The translations under genes were made by a program, and so were the position numbers. The notes beneath the pieces were generated by a model. That model was not told the origin of the DNA. It did no database searches and saw only the letters and a list, made by a program, of their open reading frames with translations. From an uncultured Prevotella sp. (GTDB lineage Bacteria > Bacteroidota > Bacteroidia > Bacteroidales > Bacteroidaceae), in the NCBI GenBank assembly GCA_900315545.1, contig OMZM01000014.1, positions 1-54,028 of the forward strand: a DNA stretch of 54,028 bases, written 5' to 3'. Position 1 is the first letter of the stretch; every line of letters begins with the position of its first letter. This document shows positions 8,747 to 17,988 of the stretch, piece after piece.

Positions 8747-9613
8747 ATGAGACTTAACGGAAGAAGAGAAAGTAGCAATTTCGAAGACCGCAGAGGCATG
8801 AGCGGAGGTCAGAAAGTTGCAGGCATGGGTATCGGCGGACTCATCATTGCCGGTATAATATCGTTGCTCATGGGCGGCAATCCCCTCGATTTGCTACAGC
8901 AGATGGGAGGTTTGAACGTCGGAGAAACTACGGAAGTGCAAGGCGAATATCAGTCGACGCCTGAGGAAGAAGAACAGGTTAAGTTCTGCAAGCAGATACT
9001 TGCCAGTACGGAAGACGTATGGACAAAGGTATTCGAGAGCATGGGACGCACCTACACCCCTCCTACCCTTGTCGTTTTCAGCGGCAGCGTGCAGACAAAC
9101 TGCGGTGGTGCCACGTCGGCAGTTGGACCATTCTATTGCTCTGCCGACCAGAAACTGTATATCGACCTGTCCTTTTTCAGACAGATGGAGACACAGTTGA
9201 AGTCTGGCGGCGACTTCGCACGGGCATACGTAATAGCACATGAGGTAGGCCATCATGTAGAGAATTTGCTCGGAATACTTGGCAAATGCCATTCACAGAT
9301 GCAACGTGTAAACAAGGTTGAGGCTAATAAGCTAAGTGTCAAGCTCGAACTTTTGGCTGACTATTATGCAGGCGTGTGGGCTCATTATGAGGACAAGCAG
9401 TTTGGCTCGCTCGACAGTGGAGACCTTATGGAGGCTATCAACTGTGCCGAACATATTGGTGACGACTACCTGCAGAAGCAGGCACAGGGATATTCGCAGC
9501 CAGAATCGTTTACTCACGGACGTGCCGACCAGCGCATGCGTTGGCTCAAACGTGGCTACGATACGGGAGACATGAATACAACAACATTCTCGTTTGACTA
9601 CGATAAACTGTAG
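8747..9613 (+). CDS. ypfJ: YpfJ-like neutral zinc metallopeptidase
   Basis: This is a 288-aa protein of the putative neutral zinc metallopeptidase family (PF04228, E. coli YpfJ). The N terminus is soluble and basic (MRLNGRRESSNFEDRRGM), followed by one Gly-rich membrane segment at about residues 24-43 that probably anchors it in the inner membrane. The zinc-binding HEVGHH motif is at residues 165-170, and a downstream Glu in ELLADYYAGVWAHY is the likely third ligand. The C-terminal SFTHGRADQRMRWLKRGYDTG block is typical of the family. Substrate unknown. It is transcribed alone, between two terminators. Confidence 0.92.
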   Translation: MRLNGRRESSNFEDRRGMSGGQKVAGMGIGGLIIAGIISLLMGGNPLDLLQQMGGLNVGETTEVQGEYQSTPEEEEQVKFCKQILASTEDVWTKVFESMGRTYTPPTLVVFSGSVQTNCGGATSAVGPFYCSADQKLYIDLSFFRQMETQLKSGGDFARAYVIAHEVGHHVENLLGILGKCHSQMQRVNKVEANKLSVKLELLADYYAGVWAHYEDKQFGSLDSGDLMEAINCAEHIGDDYLQKQAQGYSQPESFTHGRADQRMRWLKRGYDTGDMNTTTFSFDYDKL

Positions 9614-9645
9614 AGCGTTGTAGGAAAAACAATATAATATAAATA

Positions 9646-9691
9646 TGTAAAGAGGTTATAAGTGAGTCAAAAAACTTATAACCTCTTTACA
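9646..9691. terminator. Bidirectional terminator between the metallopeptidase gene and queC
   Basis: A perfect 18-bp stem (9646-9663 with 9674-9691, TGTAAAGAGGTTATAAGT and its complement) has a 10-base loop. It lies between convergent genes and should serve both. Confidence 0.88.
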
Positions 9692-9695
9692 TTTA

Positions 9696-10349
9696 TCATA
9701 CCAGATACTCTGTCGGGTCTGCTGCTCCGATAGCCTTGAAGGCATCTTTCCGCTCCCTGCAAGTACCACATTCACCGCAATGCACGTCGCCGCCACGATA
9801 GCACGACCACGTCTGAGAATAGTCGATGCCGAGTTCCTGTCCGCGACGGGCAATGTCTGTCTTTGTCATGTTTGTATACGGAGCGAGCACTCTAACGTCT
9901 TCGTAAGTGCCATTCATCACGGCATTGTCCATTGCATCTACAAACTCCGGTCTGCAGTCGGGATAGATGGAATGGTCGCCTCCATGATTTGCCATCATCA
10001 CTTTCTTCAGTCCGTTACTTTCGGCTATGCCTGCTGCGATAGAAAGCATTATGCCGTTGCGGAACGGAACGACCGTTGAACGCATGTTAGCCTCAGCATA
10101 GTCGCCTGTAGGCACAGCATCGTCGCCATCGAGAAGTGAGCTGTGGAAATACCGTTGCATAAACTCCAGGTCGATGACTATATGCGGAATGCCCAGTCTG
10201 TCGCAATGATATTTTGCAAAAGGTATCTCCTTCTTGTTATGATTGCTGCCGTAATCAAACGAAACTGCCAGAGCTATTTGCTGCTGACAGTCGTATAGAA
10301 GAGTGATGGAATCCATTCCACCACTCACAATTATTACAGCATCTTTCAT
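9696..10349 (-). CDS. queC: 7-cyano-7-deazaguanine synthase
   Basis: This encodes 217 aa from ATG 10349, which overlaps the ridA stop codon as ATGA; a longer start at 10364 is possible but less economical. QueC converts 7-carboxy-7-deazaguanine to preQ0 with ATP and ammonia, in the queuosine pathway. Visible features are the PP-loop (IIVSGGMDSITLLYDC), the substrate region (STVVPFRNGIMLSIAA), and the zinc site with four cysteines in CYRGGDVHCGECGTC near the C terminus. It forms a translationally coupled pair with ridA. Other queuosine genes are not in the window. Confidence 0.96.
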   Translation of the reverse strand: MKDAVIIVSGGMDSITLLYDCQQQIALAVSFDYGSNHNKKEIPFAKYHCDRLGIPHIVIDLEFMQRYFHSSLLDGDDAVPTGDYAEANMRSTVVPFRNGIMLSIAAGIAESNGLKKVMMANHGGDHSIYPDCRPEFVDAMDNAVMNGTYEDVRVLAPYTNMTKTDIARRGQELGIDYSQTWSCYRGGDVHCGECGTCRERKDAFKAIGAADPTEYLV

Positions 10350-10720
10350 CGTGCTGCTATGCATTCTATTTCTACAAGCGCTCCTTTAGGCAGGTCTTTC
10401 ACTGCGAATGCCGAGCGTGCTGGGTACGGCTCTTTGAAGAACTCAGCATAAACCTCGTTCATAGGACCAAAGTTTGCTATGTCGCTGAGCAGCACTGTTG
10501 TCTTAACTACGTTCGACAGGTCTAATCCTTCAGAGCGAAGTATAGCCTGAGCGTTCAGCAATGACTGGCGTGTCTGTTCCTTTATTCCGCCTGCGGGGAA
10601 CTCGCCGGTTGTCGGGTCGATAGGAAGCTGACCCGATGTGAATACCATTCCGTTAACTTCAATAGCCTGGCTGTATGGACCAATTGCAGCAGGCGCATTG
10701 TTTGTGTTTAATACTTTCAT
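10346..10720 (-). CDS. ridA: RidA-family enamine/imine deaminase
   Basis: This is a 124-aa RidA/YjgF/UK114 family protein of usual length. It starts MKVLNTNNAPAAIGPYSQA, with the family motif FTSGQLPIDPTTGEFP. The C-terminal motif LPKGALVEIECIAA and the catalytic-type Arg in YPARSAFAV are present. RidA hydrolyses reactive enamine/imine intermediates released by PLP enzymes, sparing other PLP enzymes from damage. It is the promoter-proximal gene of the ridA-queC pair. Confidence 0.95.
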   Translation of the reverse strand: MKVLNTNNAPAAIGPYSQAIEVNGMVFTSGQLPIDPTTGEFPAGGIKEQTRQSLLNAQAILRSEGLDLSNVVKTTVLLSDIANFGPMNEVYAEFFKEPYPARSAFAVKDLPKGALVEIECIAAR

Positions 10721-10757
10721 AACATTAAATATATTATTTGTTTGTAATTTTTCGGCA

Positions 10758-10765
10758 CAAAGTTA
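10758..10765 (-). promoter_or_regulatory. Candidate -7 box of ridA-queC
   Basis: The minus strand reads TAACTTTG, matching TAnnTTTG, about 38 bp upstream of the ridA start. It is divergent from, and close to, the plus-strand -7 box at 10788-10795. Confidence 0.5.
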
Positions 10766-10787
10766 ATCATTTCAGATAAAATAAACG

Positions 10788-10795
10788 TAACTTTG
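10788..10795 (+). promoter_or_regulatory. Candidate -7 box of the beta-helix protein gene
   Basis: TAACTTTG on the plus strand fits TAnnTTTG and would give a leader of about 32 nt to ATG 10834. The -33 element is not clear. Confidence 0.5.
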
Positions 10796-10833
10796 CACAA
10801 AATTTTAAACATCAAACAACAACTATCACAATT

Positions 10834-12204
10834 ATGAAACATTTATTACTTATCTTATTAACTGCTTTTCTCAGTATCTCGTCGTTTGCCGACAACTTCA
10901 CCACAGCCGGCGACGGAACAACCTACTCGTTTGAAAAGCTGTCTGCTACGGCTAACAGCGGAGTGAGCAAAATCAGCGAAAACGAATATCTTGTAACGCT
11001 CAGCACCGTCATTGCGGCTGCCGACAAGTTTGTCATCGACGAGCAGGGAACGGTTTACTTTGCCAACAATGCTGAGCTGATCATCGAGGGAGAGGCATCG
11101 CTCGTTGCAGGAGAAAACGGTATTACACTGACAAAATACAACGAAGACGATACGCCTTACAGCATCGAGATACACTATGACGGAGCTGTTACTGACGTAA
11201 AGAACATCACGTTCGAGTTCGTGGGACTGAAAAACTATTCCACTGCCGGACTCAACGTGTCCGACTGTACGTTCAGGGAGCACAACGGCAGCAGTTCGGG
11301 AGCACTGTTTCTCGGCACCGACGGTGCTGAGTTTACTGTAGAAAACTGTACCTTCGAGCTTTGCCTCAAGGCTGCCATCGGCGGTGCGGCTAACTTCTTC
11401 TGCCCCATAAAGATAAACAACTGTACGTTCAGGAAGAACTCGCAGAACAACAGCAACATTCCGCAGCTCAACCTTACGGCTGCCACCGACGTTACCATTA
11501 CAAACTGCGAGATTGAGGGCGACCCTGCACTCAACATGGTGGGAGGCATCGGAGTGTCTAACTTCATGGCTAAGGAGGGCATGAACCTTACCATCACAAA
11601 CTGCAACATCTACAACAACCGATACGGCATATCGCCTATGGGCAGCATGAACGTTGTCATTGCCGACAACATCATCAAGGACAACTGCTACGAAACCAAT
11701 GCCAACAACGGCGGTAGCGGCATCAGTCTCTACGACCCATACAAGACGCTGACGGCTAAAATCAGCGGAAACACCATATCGGGCAACCTCTGGGGCATCA
11801 CGGTCATTGGCTGTGCCGACGTGAACATTGGCAGAACCGATGTCAGCGAAGATGCCGAAGAATACAACAGGGGCGAAAACATATTCGACAACAACGGCAA
11901 CAACGGTGTGCTGTACGACCTCTACAACAATTCCGACAATACCGTTTACGCACAGAACAACACTTGGGGTGTCGACGTGCAGGATGCCGAGCACATTGAG
12001 ACGGTTATCTTCCACAAGTTCGACGACGACAAGCTGGGCGAGGTAATCTATCTGCCTGCATTCGACAAGGAACTGTCTGTTTCCGCCGTTGAGCTCTACG
12101 ACAACCGCGACGGCAGCATCTACAACCTCAACGGACAGCGACTGACTAAGCCTGCAAAGGGAATTATGATTGTAGGTGGTAAGAAAATCATCTGCAAACA
12201 ATAA
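10834..12204 (+). CDS. Secreted right-handed beta-helix surface protein
   Basis: This is a 456-aa protein. The signal peptide is MKHLLLILLTAFLSISSFA. The body has repeated parallel beta-helix coils with recurring NCTF, NCEI and NCNI motifs (VENCTFELCLKAAIGG, INNCTFRKNSQNN, ITNCEIEGDPALN, ITNCNIYNNRYGI), as in Pfam Beta_helix/NosD-like proteins. The C-terminal tail, IYNLNGQRLTKPAKGIMIVG followed by a basic end, is the sorting-like tail common in Prevotella secreted proteins. No catalytic residues can be assigned. It may bind or cleave a polysaccharide at the cell surface. The YiiX-like gene starts only 6 bp downstream, so the two are co-transcribed. Confidence 0.8.
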   Translation: MKHLLLILLTAFLSISSFADNFTTAGDGTTYSFEKLSATANSGVSKISENEYLVTLSTVIAAADKFVIDEQGTVYFANNAELIIEGEASLVAGENGITLTKYNEDDTPYSIEIHYDGAVTDVKNITFEFVGLKNYSTAGLNVSDCTFREHNGSSSGALFLGTDGAEFTVENCTFELCLKAAIGGAANFFCPIKINNCTFRKNSQNNSNIPQLNLTAATDVTITNCEIEGDPALNMVGGIGVSNFMAKEGMNLTITNCNIYNNRYGISPMGSMNVVIADNIIKDNCYETNANNGGSGISLYDPYKTLTAKISGNTISGNLWGITVIGCADVNIGRTDVSEDAEEYNRGENIFDNNGNNGVLYDLYNNSDNTVYAQNNTWGVDVQDAEHIETVIFHKFDDDKLGEVIYLPAFDKELSVSAVELYDNRDGSIYNLNGQRLTKPAKGIMIVGGKKIICKQ

Positions 12205-12210
12205 GCCGTC

Positions 12211-12837
12211 ATGCTGCGCCGACTGTCTGCATTTGCCCTTGCCACGCTGCTGCTTACGTCGTGCAGCATGGTGTCCGACAATGGCTTCGTGTCGATTGAC
12301 GGACTGAAGGACTGCGACCTGCTGTTCCACGTAGCACCGTCTGACAATCCGATAACCGACGTTACGCAGGGCATCAACAACCAGAAGATAGACCATGTGG
12401 CGGTATTCTTCCGACAGGACGGCAAGCCCGTTGTTGTCGAGGCTGTCGGCAAGGGTGTCGTGATAACGCCGATAGACTCGTTCCTGAGCCGCGAGGGCGA
12501 CGTAGTGGCTGGCATCTTCAGAAAAAATTTCGACAGGAAACGCTCGCTGCGCACTGCCCTGTCCTATCTCGGACGGCAATACGACTATCTCTACCTGCCA
12601 GACAACACCGACATATATTGCAGCGAACTGGTGCAGATATCGTATATATATAATAAAGGTAAGCGCGTGTTCGACCCGATACCGATGTCGTTCCACGACG
12701 AGACGGGCAACATCACCGACTACTGGCGGGACTTCTACGCGCGGCAGGGCATGGACGTTCCGGAAGGAAGAGACGGCACAAATCCGGGAGAAATGTCGAG
12801 AAGAAAGATTATAAAGATAAGACAACTAAAACGATAA
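12211..12837 (+). CDS. YiiX/YebB-like permuted NlpC/P60 lipoprotein
   Basis: This is a 208-aa lipoprotein: signal [18 protein letters not shown] with the lipobox LLTSC (Cys18). The remainder matches the permuted papain-like YiiX family (PF05708), in which the His comes before the Cys: His62 in [11 protein letters not shown], Glu77 in VVVEAVG, and Cys137 in DIYCSELV. The [11 protein letters not shown] segment is also typical. Members are predicted amidases or peptidases acting on the cell wall or on lipids; the substrate is not known. It is sandwiched within 6 bp of the beta-helix gene and 4 bp of pgk. Confidence 0.85.
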   Translation: MLRRLSAFALATLLLTSCSMVSDNGFVSIDGLKDCDLLFHVAPSDNPITDVTQGINNQKIDHVAVFFRQDGKPVVVEAVGKGVVITPIDSFLSREGDVVAGIFRKNFDRKRSLRTALSYLGRQYDYLYLPDNTDIYCSELVQISYIYNKGKRVFDPIPMSFHDETGNITDYWRDFYARQGMDVPEGRDGTNPGEMSRRKIIKIRQLKR

Positions 12838-12841
12838 TAGC

Positions 12842-14089
12842 ATGAAAATCAACGAATTTAACTTCAATGGAAAGAAGGCACTCGTAAGAGTTGACTTCAA
12901 CGTGCCATTAGACGAGAATGGCAACATCACCGACGACACGAGAATCAGGGGCGCACTGCCAACACTGAACAAGATTCTTGCCGACGGCGGAGCACTCATA
13001 CTGATGTCTCACTTAGGCAAGCCGAAGGGAAAAGTCAACCCGAAACTGTCGCTCGCACAGATAACCGAAGCCGTAGGCAAGGCACTCGGCAGAGAGGTGA
13101 AGTTTGCACCCGACTGCGCTAAGGCTGGCGACGCTGCAAAGGAACTGAAAGCCGGCGAGGTGCTGCTGCTCGAAAACCTGCGCTTCTACCCTGAGGAAGA
13201 AGGCAAGCCGGTGGGCATAGAGAAGACCGACGCGGGCTACGACGAGGCTAAAAAGGAAATGAAAGAGCGACAGAAAGACTTTGCCAAGACGCTCGCATCC
13301 TATGCCGACTGCTACGTCATGGATGCCTTCGGAACGGCTCACCGCAAGCACGCTTCTACGGCTGTCGTAGCTGACTATTTCGACAACGGCAGCAAGATGC
13401 TCGGAATGCTCATGGAAAAAGAGGTTGAGGCTGTCGACAACGTGCTCAACAACATCAAGCGTCCGTTTACTGCAATCATGGGAGGCTCAAAGGTTTCTAC
13501 GAAAATCGGCATCATCGAAAACCTGCTCGGAAAGGTAGACAACCTGATACTGTGCGGAGGAATGATATATACTTTCGAGAAAGCTAAGGGCGGAAACATC
13601 GGCAACTCACTCTGCGAAGACGACAAGTTCGACGTGGCTCTCGATGTCATCAAGAAGGCAGAGGAAAACGGAGTAAAGCTCATCATGGGAACAGACAGCA
13701 TAGCCGGAAACAAGTTTGCTGCCGACGCAGACACACAGGTATGCCCGTCGGGCAACATTCCAGACGGATGGCTCGGCATGGACATCGGTCCAGAGGCACA
13801 GAAAGACTTTGCAGCAGCCATCGAGGGCGCAAAGACAATACTATGGAACGGACCAGCCGGAGTCTTCGAGTTCGACAAGTTCAGCGGCGGCTCACGCGCA
13901 ATAGCAGAGTCGATAGCAAAGGCTACAGCCAACGGCGCATTCTCGCTCATCGGCGGAGGCGACTCAGTGGCTTGCATCAACAAGTTCGGACTGGCAGACA
14001 AGGTGTCGTACATCTCTACCGGAGGCGGTGCACTGCTCGAAGCAATAGAGGGCAAGGAACTGCCTGGCGTGGCTGCCATAAAAAAGTAA
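12842..14089 (+). CDS. pgk: Phosphoglycerate kinase
   Basis: This is a 415-aa full-length PGK, transferring phosphate between 1,3-bisphosphoglycerate and ADP in glycolysis. Signature [13 protein letters not shown] near residue 19, [13 protein letters not shown], and SHLGKPKGK. The C-terminal nucleotide-binding part has [10 protein letters not shown] and the glycine-rich [15 protein letters not shown]. It starts 4 bp after the YiiX-like gene and is followed by a strong terminator. It is unusual for a core glycolytic gene to sit directly behind two cell-surface genes. Confidence 0.98.
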   Translation: MKINEFNFNGKKALVRVDFNVPLDENGNITDDTRIRGALPTLNKILADGGALILMSHLGKPKGKVNPKLSLAQITEAVGKALGREVKFAPDCAKAGDAAKELKAGEVLLLENLRFYPEEEGKPVGIEKTDAGYDEAKKEMKERQKDFAKTLASYADCYVMDAFGTAHRKHASTAVVADYFDNGSKMLGMLMEKEVEAVDNVLNNIKRPFTAIMGGSKVSTKIGIIENLLGKVDNLILCGGMIYTFEKAKGGNIGNSLCEDDKFDVALDVIKKAEENGVKLIMGTDSIAGNKFAADADTQVCPSGNIPDGWLGMDIGPEAQKDFAAAIEGAKTILWNGPAGVFEFDKFSGGSRAIAESIAKATANGAFSLIGGGDSVACINKFGLADKVSYISTGGGALLEAIEGKELPGVAAIKK

Positions 14090-14126
14090 GAAAATAATCC
14101 TTCGATTAATTTTTACCCCTCAAAAT

Positions 14127-14174
14127 ACTCGCGTATTTACAGACTGAAAATAATTTGGCTGCAAATACGCGAGT
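14127..14174 (+). terminator. Terminator of pgk
   Basis: A 16-bp stem with one mismatch (14127-14142 ACTCGCGTATTTACAG with 14159-14174) is followed by TTTTT. It occupies the place where other element copies have their 5' TCGCG/CGCGA hairpin module, and its start (ATTAATTTTTACCCC) resembles that module. Confidence 0.85.
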
Positions 14175-14495
14175 TTTTCGTGTGCATTTCTATTCGTCTG
14201 ATACTCAACACGATAGCCGCAAACATAGTCCAAATGTGCAAAAAATATAAGTGTTAAAATTGTCAAAGAGCATGTTTGACAATGTCAAACACACTGTTTG
14301 AGGATGCCAAACATAGTGTTTGGGACTTTCAGACACAATGTTTCGCACAAAATACGCAAATAAGCGCCTCAAAGATACTCTTTGACAATTTTAACAATTA
14401 CATTTGACCTCAAAATTAACACAACTTCACACTTTTAGCACCTATTCCGCATCTATTTTGCAACTTTTCCTCTGTCAAAATAAAATCACAAAATA
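14173..14495 (+). repeat. Intergenic element copy 3, upstream of the BspA-like gene
   Basis: From GTTTTTCGTGTGCATTTC this matches copy 6. The left arm is at 14249-14272 and the right arm at 14377-14396. Between them is the perfect hairpin GTTTGACAATGTCAAAC (about 14273-14289) and further half sites (CCAAACATAGTGTTTGG). The 3' module with CCTCTGTCAAAAT (about 14469-14481) is present. The TGGCAC motif is absent. The 5' hairpin module is replaced by the pgk terminator. Confidence 0.88.
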
Positions 14496-14532
14496 ATTCC
14501 CGCATTTATTCGTTTATAACAAACAAAATCAT

Positions 14533-14540
14533 TACTTTTG
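14533..14540 (+). promoter_or_regulatory. -7 box of the BspA-like gene
   Basis: TACTTTTG fits TAnnTTTG and lies 137 bp after the right arm of element copy 3. It would give a leader of about 75 nt to ATG 14622. Confidence 0.6.
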
Positions 14541-14621
14541 CAAACAGTATTAAGACATTACGGGAGAAAGCCCAACCGCCCCAAAAAGGATAAAGGCAAG
14601 AGAAACTAATTTTGTAAACTT

Positions 14622-16058
14622 ATGAAAAAACTTAAGAAACTATTACCAGTGCTCATCATGAGCATCATGTCCGTATCTGCCTTCGCAGAAGATGCAGTAA
14701 TCGACGGAATTAATTATAGTTTAAACGATAAGACATCTGAAGCAAAGGTAGTTCCTAATTATTATAATGAAAATATTTTTGACAGTCAGAAAAATTATTC
14801 AGGAGACATAACCATCCCAGAGACAGTAGATTACGCTGGCAAGACATACAGTGTAACAAGCATAGGTGAATATGCTTTCTACAATTGTAAAGACTTGACA
14901 TCGGTAAACATTCCCAACAGTGTAACAGCTATTGAGCCGAGTGCTTTCGAGAGCTGCTCAAGCTTGGCATCGATAACCATTCCCAACAGTGTAACAACGA
15001 TTGGCGATGAAGTTTTCTCTGGCTGCACAGGCTTGACATCGGTAACCATTCCCAACAGCGTAACAACGATTGGCGATGAAGTTTTCATAAGTTGCACAGG
15101 CTTGACATCGGTAACTATCGGCAAAGGTGTAACAACAATTGGCGATGGTGCGTTCTTTGATTGCCCAAGCTTAGAATCAATCATTATAGAATACGATAAT
15201 TTTGTTTATGACTCGCGCGACAACAGCAATGCAATTATAGAAACTGAAACAAGTACACTTATAACAGGGTGTAAGAACACTGTCATTCCAGTCAGCGTTA
15301 CAGCAATTGGCGATGGTGCGTTCTATGGCTGTTCAGGCTTGACATCAATAACAATTCCCAACAGCGTAACAACAATTGGCAAAGGCGCTTTCCTTGGCTG
15401 CTCAGGCTTGACATCAATAACAATTCCCAAAAGCGTAACAAAGATTGGCGATGGAATTTTTACCGCAACTGGTTTGGAAACTATTACTGTAGAAAATAGT
15501 AATCCTGTTTATGACTCACGCGACAATGGTAATGCTATTATAGAAACAAAAACAAATACTCTTATAGCAGGATGTAAGAACACTGTCATACCAAGCAGCG
15601 TAACAACTATTAACGACTTTGCTTTCTTCCTTTGTCCAGGCTTGACATCGATAGTCATTCCCAATAGCGTAACAAGCATCGGGGAATGCGCTTTCTATGG
15701 TTGCACTGACTTGACATCGATAATATCTTTGATAGAAGAACCATTTGAGATAGAAGATGATGTGTTCGAAATGGCAGATGATGTACCATGGGACTATGAG
15801 ATTACATCCGAGTTTACCACAGCCACTCTTTATGTACCTACAGGAACAAAGGCGAAGTATGAAAGCACGCCGGCGTGGAACATGTTTACAAACATTGTCG
15901 AAGGCATAGAGAACGATGTCAAGTCAGTAGAGACTGACGCTAAGGCTGAGGAAACAGAACGCTACAACATCGGCGGACAGAGAATCAACTCGCCGCAGAA
16001 AGGTCTGAACATCGTAAAAATGAGCAACGGAACGACAAGTAAAGTCGTAGTGAAATGA
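14622..16058 (+). CDS. BspA-like leucine-rich-repeat surface protein
   Basis: This is a 478-aa secreted protein. The signal peptide is MKKLKKLLPVLIMSIMSVSAFA. The body is built from BspA/TpLRR-type (LRR_5) repeats of about 23 aa with the pattern LTSVTIPNSVTTIGDEVFSG; around nine are recognisable, in two blocks separated by a segment containing NPVYDSRDN. The C-terminal tail (YNIGGQRINSPQKGLNIVKM) resembles other Prevotella secreted-protein tails. BspA-type proteins mediate adhesion and co-aggregation at the surface. The repeat units are nearly identical at DNA level, so the copy number could vary by recombination. Element copy 3 and a -7 box lie upstream. Confidence 0.9.
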   Translation: MKKLKKLLPVLIMSIMSVSAFAEDAVIDGINYSLNDKTSEAKVVPNYYNENIFDSQKNYSGDITIPETVDYAGKTYSVTSIGEYAFYNCKDLTSVNIPNSVTAIEPSAFESCSSLASITIPNSVTTIGDEVFSGCTGLTSVTIPNSVTTIGDEVFISCTGLTSVTIGKGVTTIGDGAFFDCPSLESIIIEYDNFVYDSRDNSNAIIETETSTLITGCKNTVIPVSVTAIGDGAFYGCSGLTSITIPNSVTTIGKGAFLGCSGLTSITIPKSVTKIGDGIFTATGLETITVENSNPVYDSRDNGNAIIETKTNTLIAGCKNTVIPSSVTTINDFAFFLCPGLTSIVIPNSVTSIGECAFYGCTDLTSIISLIEEPFEIEDDVFEMADDVPWDYEITSEFTTATLYVPTGTKAKYESTPAWNMFTNIVEGIENDVKSVETDAKAEETERYNIGGQRINSPQKGLNIVKMSNGTTSKVVVK

Positions 16059-16113
16059 TATATTACTTATAGAATCTACAAGTATAAGGTCTGAAACTGA
16101 ACAGCAAAAACAC

Positions 16114-16151
16114 AACTCCCCTTGCTGGTAGACACGTCTGCAAGGGGAGTT
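16114..16151. terminator. Bidirectional terminator between the LRR gene and the DUF3127 gene
   Basis: A perfect 12-bp stem AACTCCCCTTGC (16114-16125) with GCAAGGGGAGTT (16140-16151) and a 14-base loop, between convergent genes. Confidence 0.85.
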
Positions 16152-16236
16152 TCCTTATATATAATATACGGTACATAAAAGCATTGAGCCCAACAATATG
16201 CCGAGCTCAATGCTATAAAGAGTCTTGATAAGTCTT

Positions 16237-16647
16237 TTAGAATGGCAAGTCGTCTTCCGTACCGCTTTCCTGTGCAGGCGGGAACGGTGTCTGCTGTGCA
16301 GGTGCTGCCTGTGGTGCAGGCGGAACAGGAGCCGCGCCCTGTGCTGGTTGGAACGGTGGCTGTGCAGCCATGTTCTGCGGGTCGAACGGACGAACGTCGT
16401 ATGCACGGATGCTGTTGTACCAACGTCCCTGATACTCATGTGCATCTATCTCGAACGATACCAGCACTTCCTGACCAACCTGAATGTTGAAACGCTGCAG
16501 GCGGTCGCTGCCAAATACTGTGAATACCATCTTGCGAGGGAAATTATCATGAGTCTCCACTACAAAGTCCTGTGCCTCCCATGGACCTCTTGCCGACTCA
16601 CCACTACGCGGAGGCAATGCAACTAAAATCTTTCCTTGTAAATCCAT
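16237..16647 (-). CDS. DUF3127 OB-fold protein with SSB-like acidic tail
   Basis: This is a 136-aa protein. The N-terminal 85 residues match DUF3127 (MDLQGKILVALPP, VVETHDNFPRKMVFTVFG, DAHEYQGRWYNSIRAYDV), a Bacteroidetes family with an SSB-like OB fold. The rest is a Pro/Ala/Gln-rich disordered linker ending in GTEDDLPF. That end closely resembles the acidic C-terminal tip of bacterial SSB (DDDIPF), which recruits repair and replication proteins. I infer single-strand nucleic-acid binding with SSB-type partner recruitment. It is transcribed divergently from dnaN. Confidence 0.88.
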   Translation of the reverse strand: MDLQGKILVALPPRSGESARGPWEAQDFVVETHDNFPRKMVFTVFGSDRLQRFNIQVGQEVLVSFEIDAHEYQGRWYNSIRAYDVRPFDPQNMAAQPPFQPAQGAAPVPPAPQAAPAQQTPFPPAQESGTEDDLPF

Positions 16648-16767
16648 TTAGAATGTTTGTTTTGTTATTTATTATTGTAATTATCTATATTAAAATGGGC
16701 ATTTTTTCGTAAATCGATGGCGAAATTACTAAAAATATTGAGAATTAAGAAACTTTTTCGTTGTTTT

Positions 16768-16800
16768 TTTGCATCAGACAATTCTTTTTTTGTATTTTTG
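16768..16800 (+). promoter_or_regulatory. Promoter of dnaN
   Basis: TTTG (16768-16771), 21 bp, then TATTTTTG (16793-16800), a good -33/-7 pair, with a leader of about 40 nt to ATG 16847. Confidence 0.65.
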
Positions 16801-16846
16801 TAGACAATATCGGAATAGAATATTAACATAAAAATAAACAATAGAA

Positions 16847-17971
16847 ATGAGATTCATATTATCAAGCTCGGCTCTCAACAGTCGTTTATCAACTCTTTCA
16901 AAAGTAATAAACAGTAAAAATGCGCTGCCTATATTAGACTGCATTCTGTTTTCAATAGAGAACGGAACACTCACGCTGACAGCCTCTGACAGCGAGAACA
17001 TGATGAAATCGAACATCGCGCTCGAGGAAAGCGATACAAACGGAAGTTTCTGCGTGCCTAACCGCACCATTCTCGATGCCGTGAAGGAACTGCCTGAACA
17101 GCCTCTGACATTTGAGGTAAACCTCGAAACATACACAATAAAGGTTATCTACCAGAACGGTATGTACAACTTTGCAGCGCTCAATGCCGACGAGTTCCCA
17201 CTGGCACAACCTATGACCGACAACGCAACGACCATTACTCTGGACGCTGCAACACTCAATAATAACCTCAACCGCTCGCTCTTCGCTACGGCACAAGACG
17301 AGCTGCGTCCTGTGATGAACGGCGTTTACTTCGACCTGACAGCAGAAGCACTGGCTATCGTGGCTACAGACGGACAGAAACTGGTAAGAAACAGAGTGCT
17401 GAACATCAAGTCGGAAACACCATCTTCATTCATTCTGCCAAAGAAACCGGCTATGCTTCTGAAGAATGTGCTGCCACGCGAGACTGGCGAAATAACAATA
17501 AAATACGACGAGCGCAACGCTGAAATAACATACAGCGACGGACTGCTGACTTGCAGGCTCATAGAGGGACGTTTCCCTAACTACAACTCTGTGATACCGG
17601 AAGGAAACCCAAACAAACTCGTCATCGACCGCAAGGTTCTGCTCAGCGCACTGCGCCGCGTAACACCATTTGCCAACGATGCGAGCCAGTTGGTACGCTT
17701 CCACCTGGAAAACGGACTGCTCGAGCTGTCGGCAGAAGACATAGAATTTGCTACAAGCGCAAAGGAGAAAATCACTTGCGAATATAACGGAGCACCGATG
17801 AACATAGGTTTCAAGGGTACAAACATTAACGAAATACTCAACAACCTTGAGTGCGACGAGGTCATGATAGAGCTGGCAGACCCAAGCCGTGCAGGACTGA
17901 TACTCCCTACGACACAGCCTGAGAACGAAAATGTGCTTATGCTCATCATGCCTATGCTGCTCAACGACTAA
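16847..17971 (+). CDS. dnaN: DNA polymerase III beta subunit (sliding clamp)
   Basis: This is a 374-aa full-length clamp with three repeated domains. It begins MRFILSSSALNSRLSTLSKVI, with the family segments NALPILDCILFSIENGTLTLTASD, ATDGQKLVRN and IEGRFPNYNSVIP, and a C terminus PTTQPENENVLMLIMPM in place of the usual P-x-R-L ending. It encircles DNA and tethers polymerase and repair factors. Unlike many bacteria, it is not next to dnaA; here it precedes an epsilon-type exonuclease. Confidence 0.97.
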   Translation: MRFILSSSALNSRLSTLSKVINSKNALPILDCILFSIENGTLTLTASDSENMMKSNIALEESDTNGSFCVPNRTILDAVKELPEQPLTFEVNLETYTIKVIYQNGMYNFAALNADEFPLAQPMTDNATTITLDAATLNNNLNRSLFATAQDELRPVMNGVYFDLTAEALAIVATDGQKLVRNRVLNIKSETPSSFILPKKPAMLLKNVLPRETGEITIKYDERNAEITYSDGLLTCRLIEGRFPNYNSVIPEGNPNKLVIDRKVLLSALRRVTPFANDASQLVRFHLENGLLELSAEDIEFATSAKEKITCEYNGAPMNIGFKGTNINEILNNLECDEVMIELADPSRAGLILPTTQPENENVLMLIMPMLLND

Positions 17972-17988
17972 TTAGGAAATAAACGACC

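Noticed and set aside
10858-12825. 655-aa minus-strand open frame opposite the beta-helix and YiiX-like genes
   Set aside because: It is the antisense shadow of two plus-strand genes with recognisable signal peptides and family motifs; its translation has no recognisable domain.
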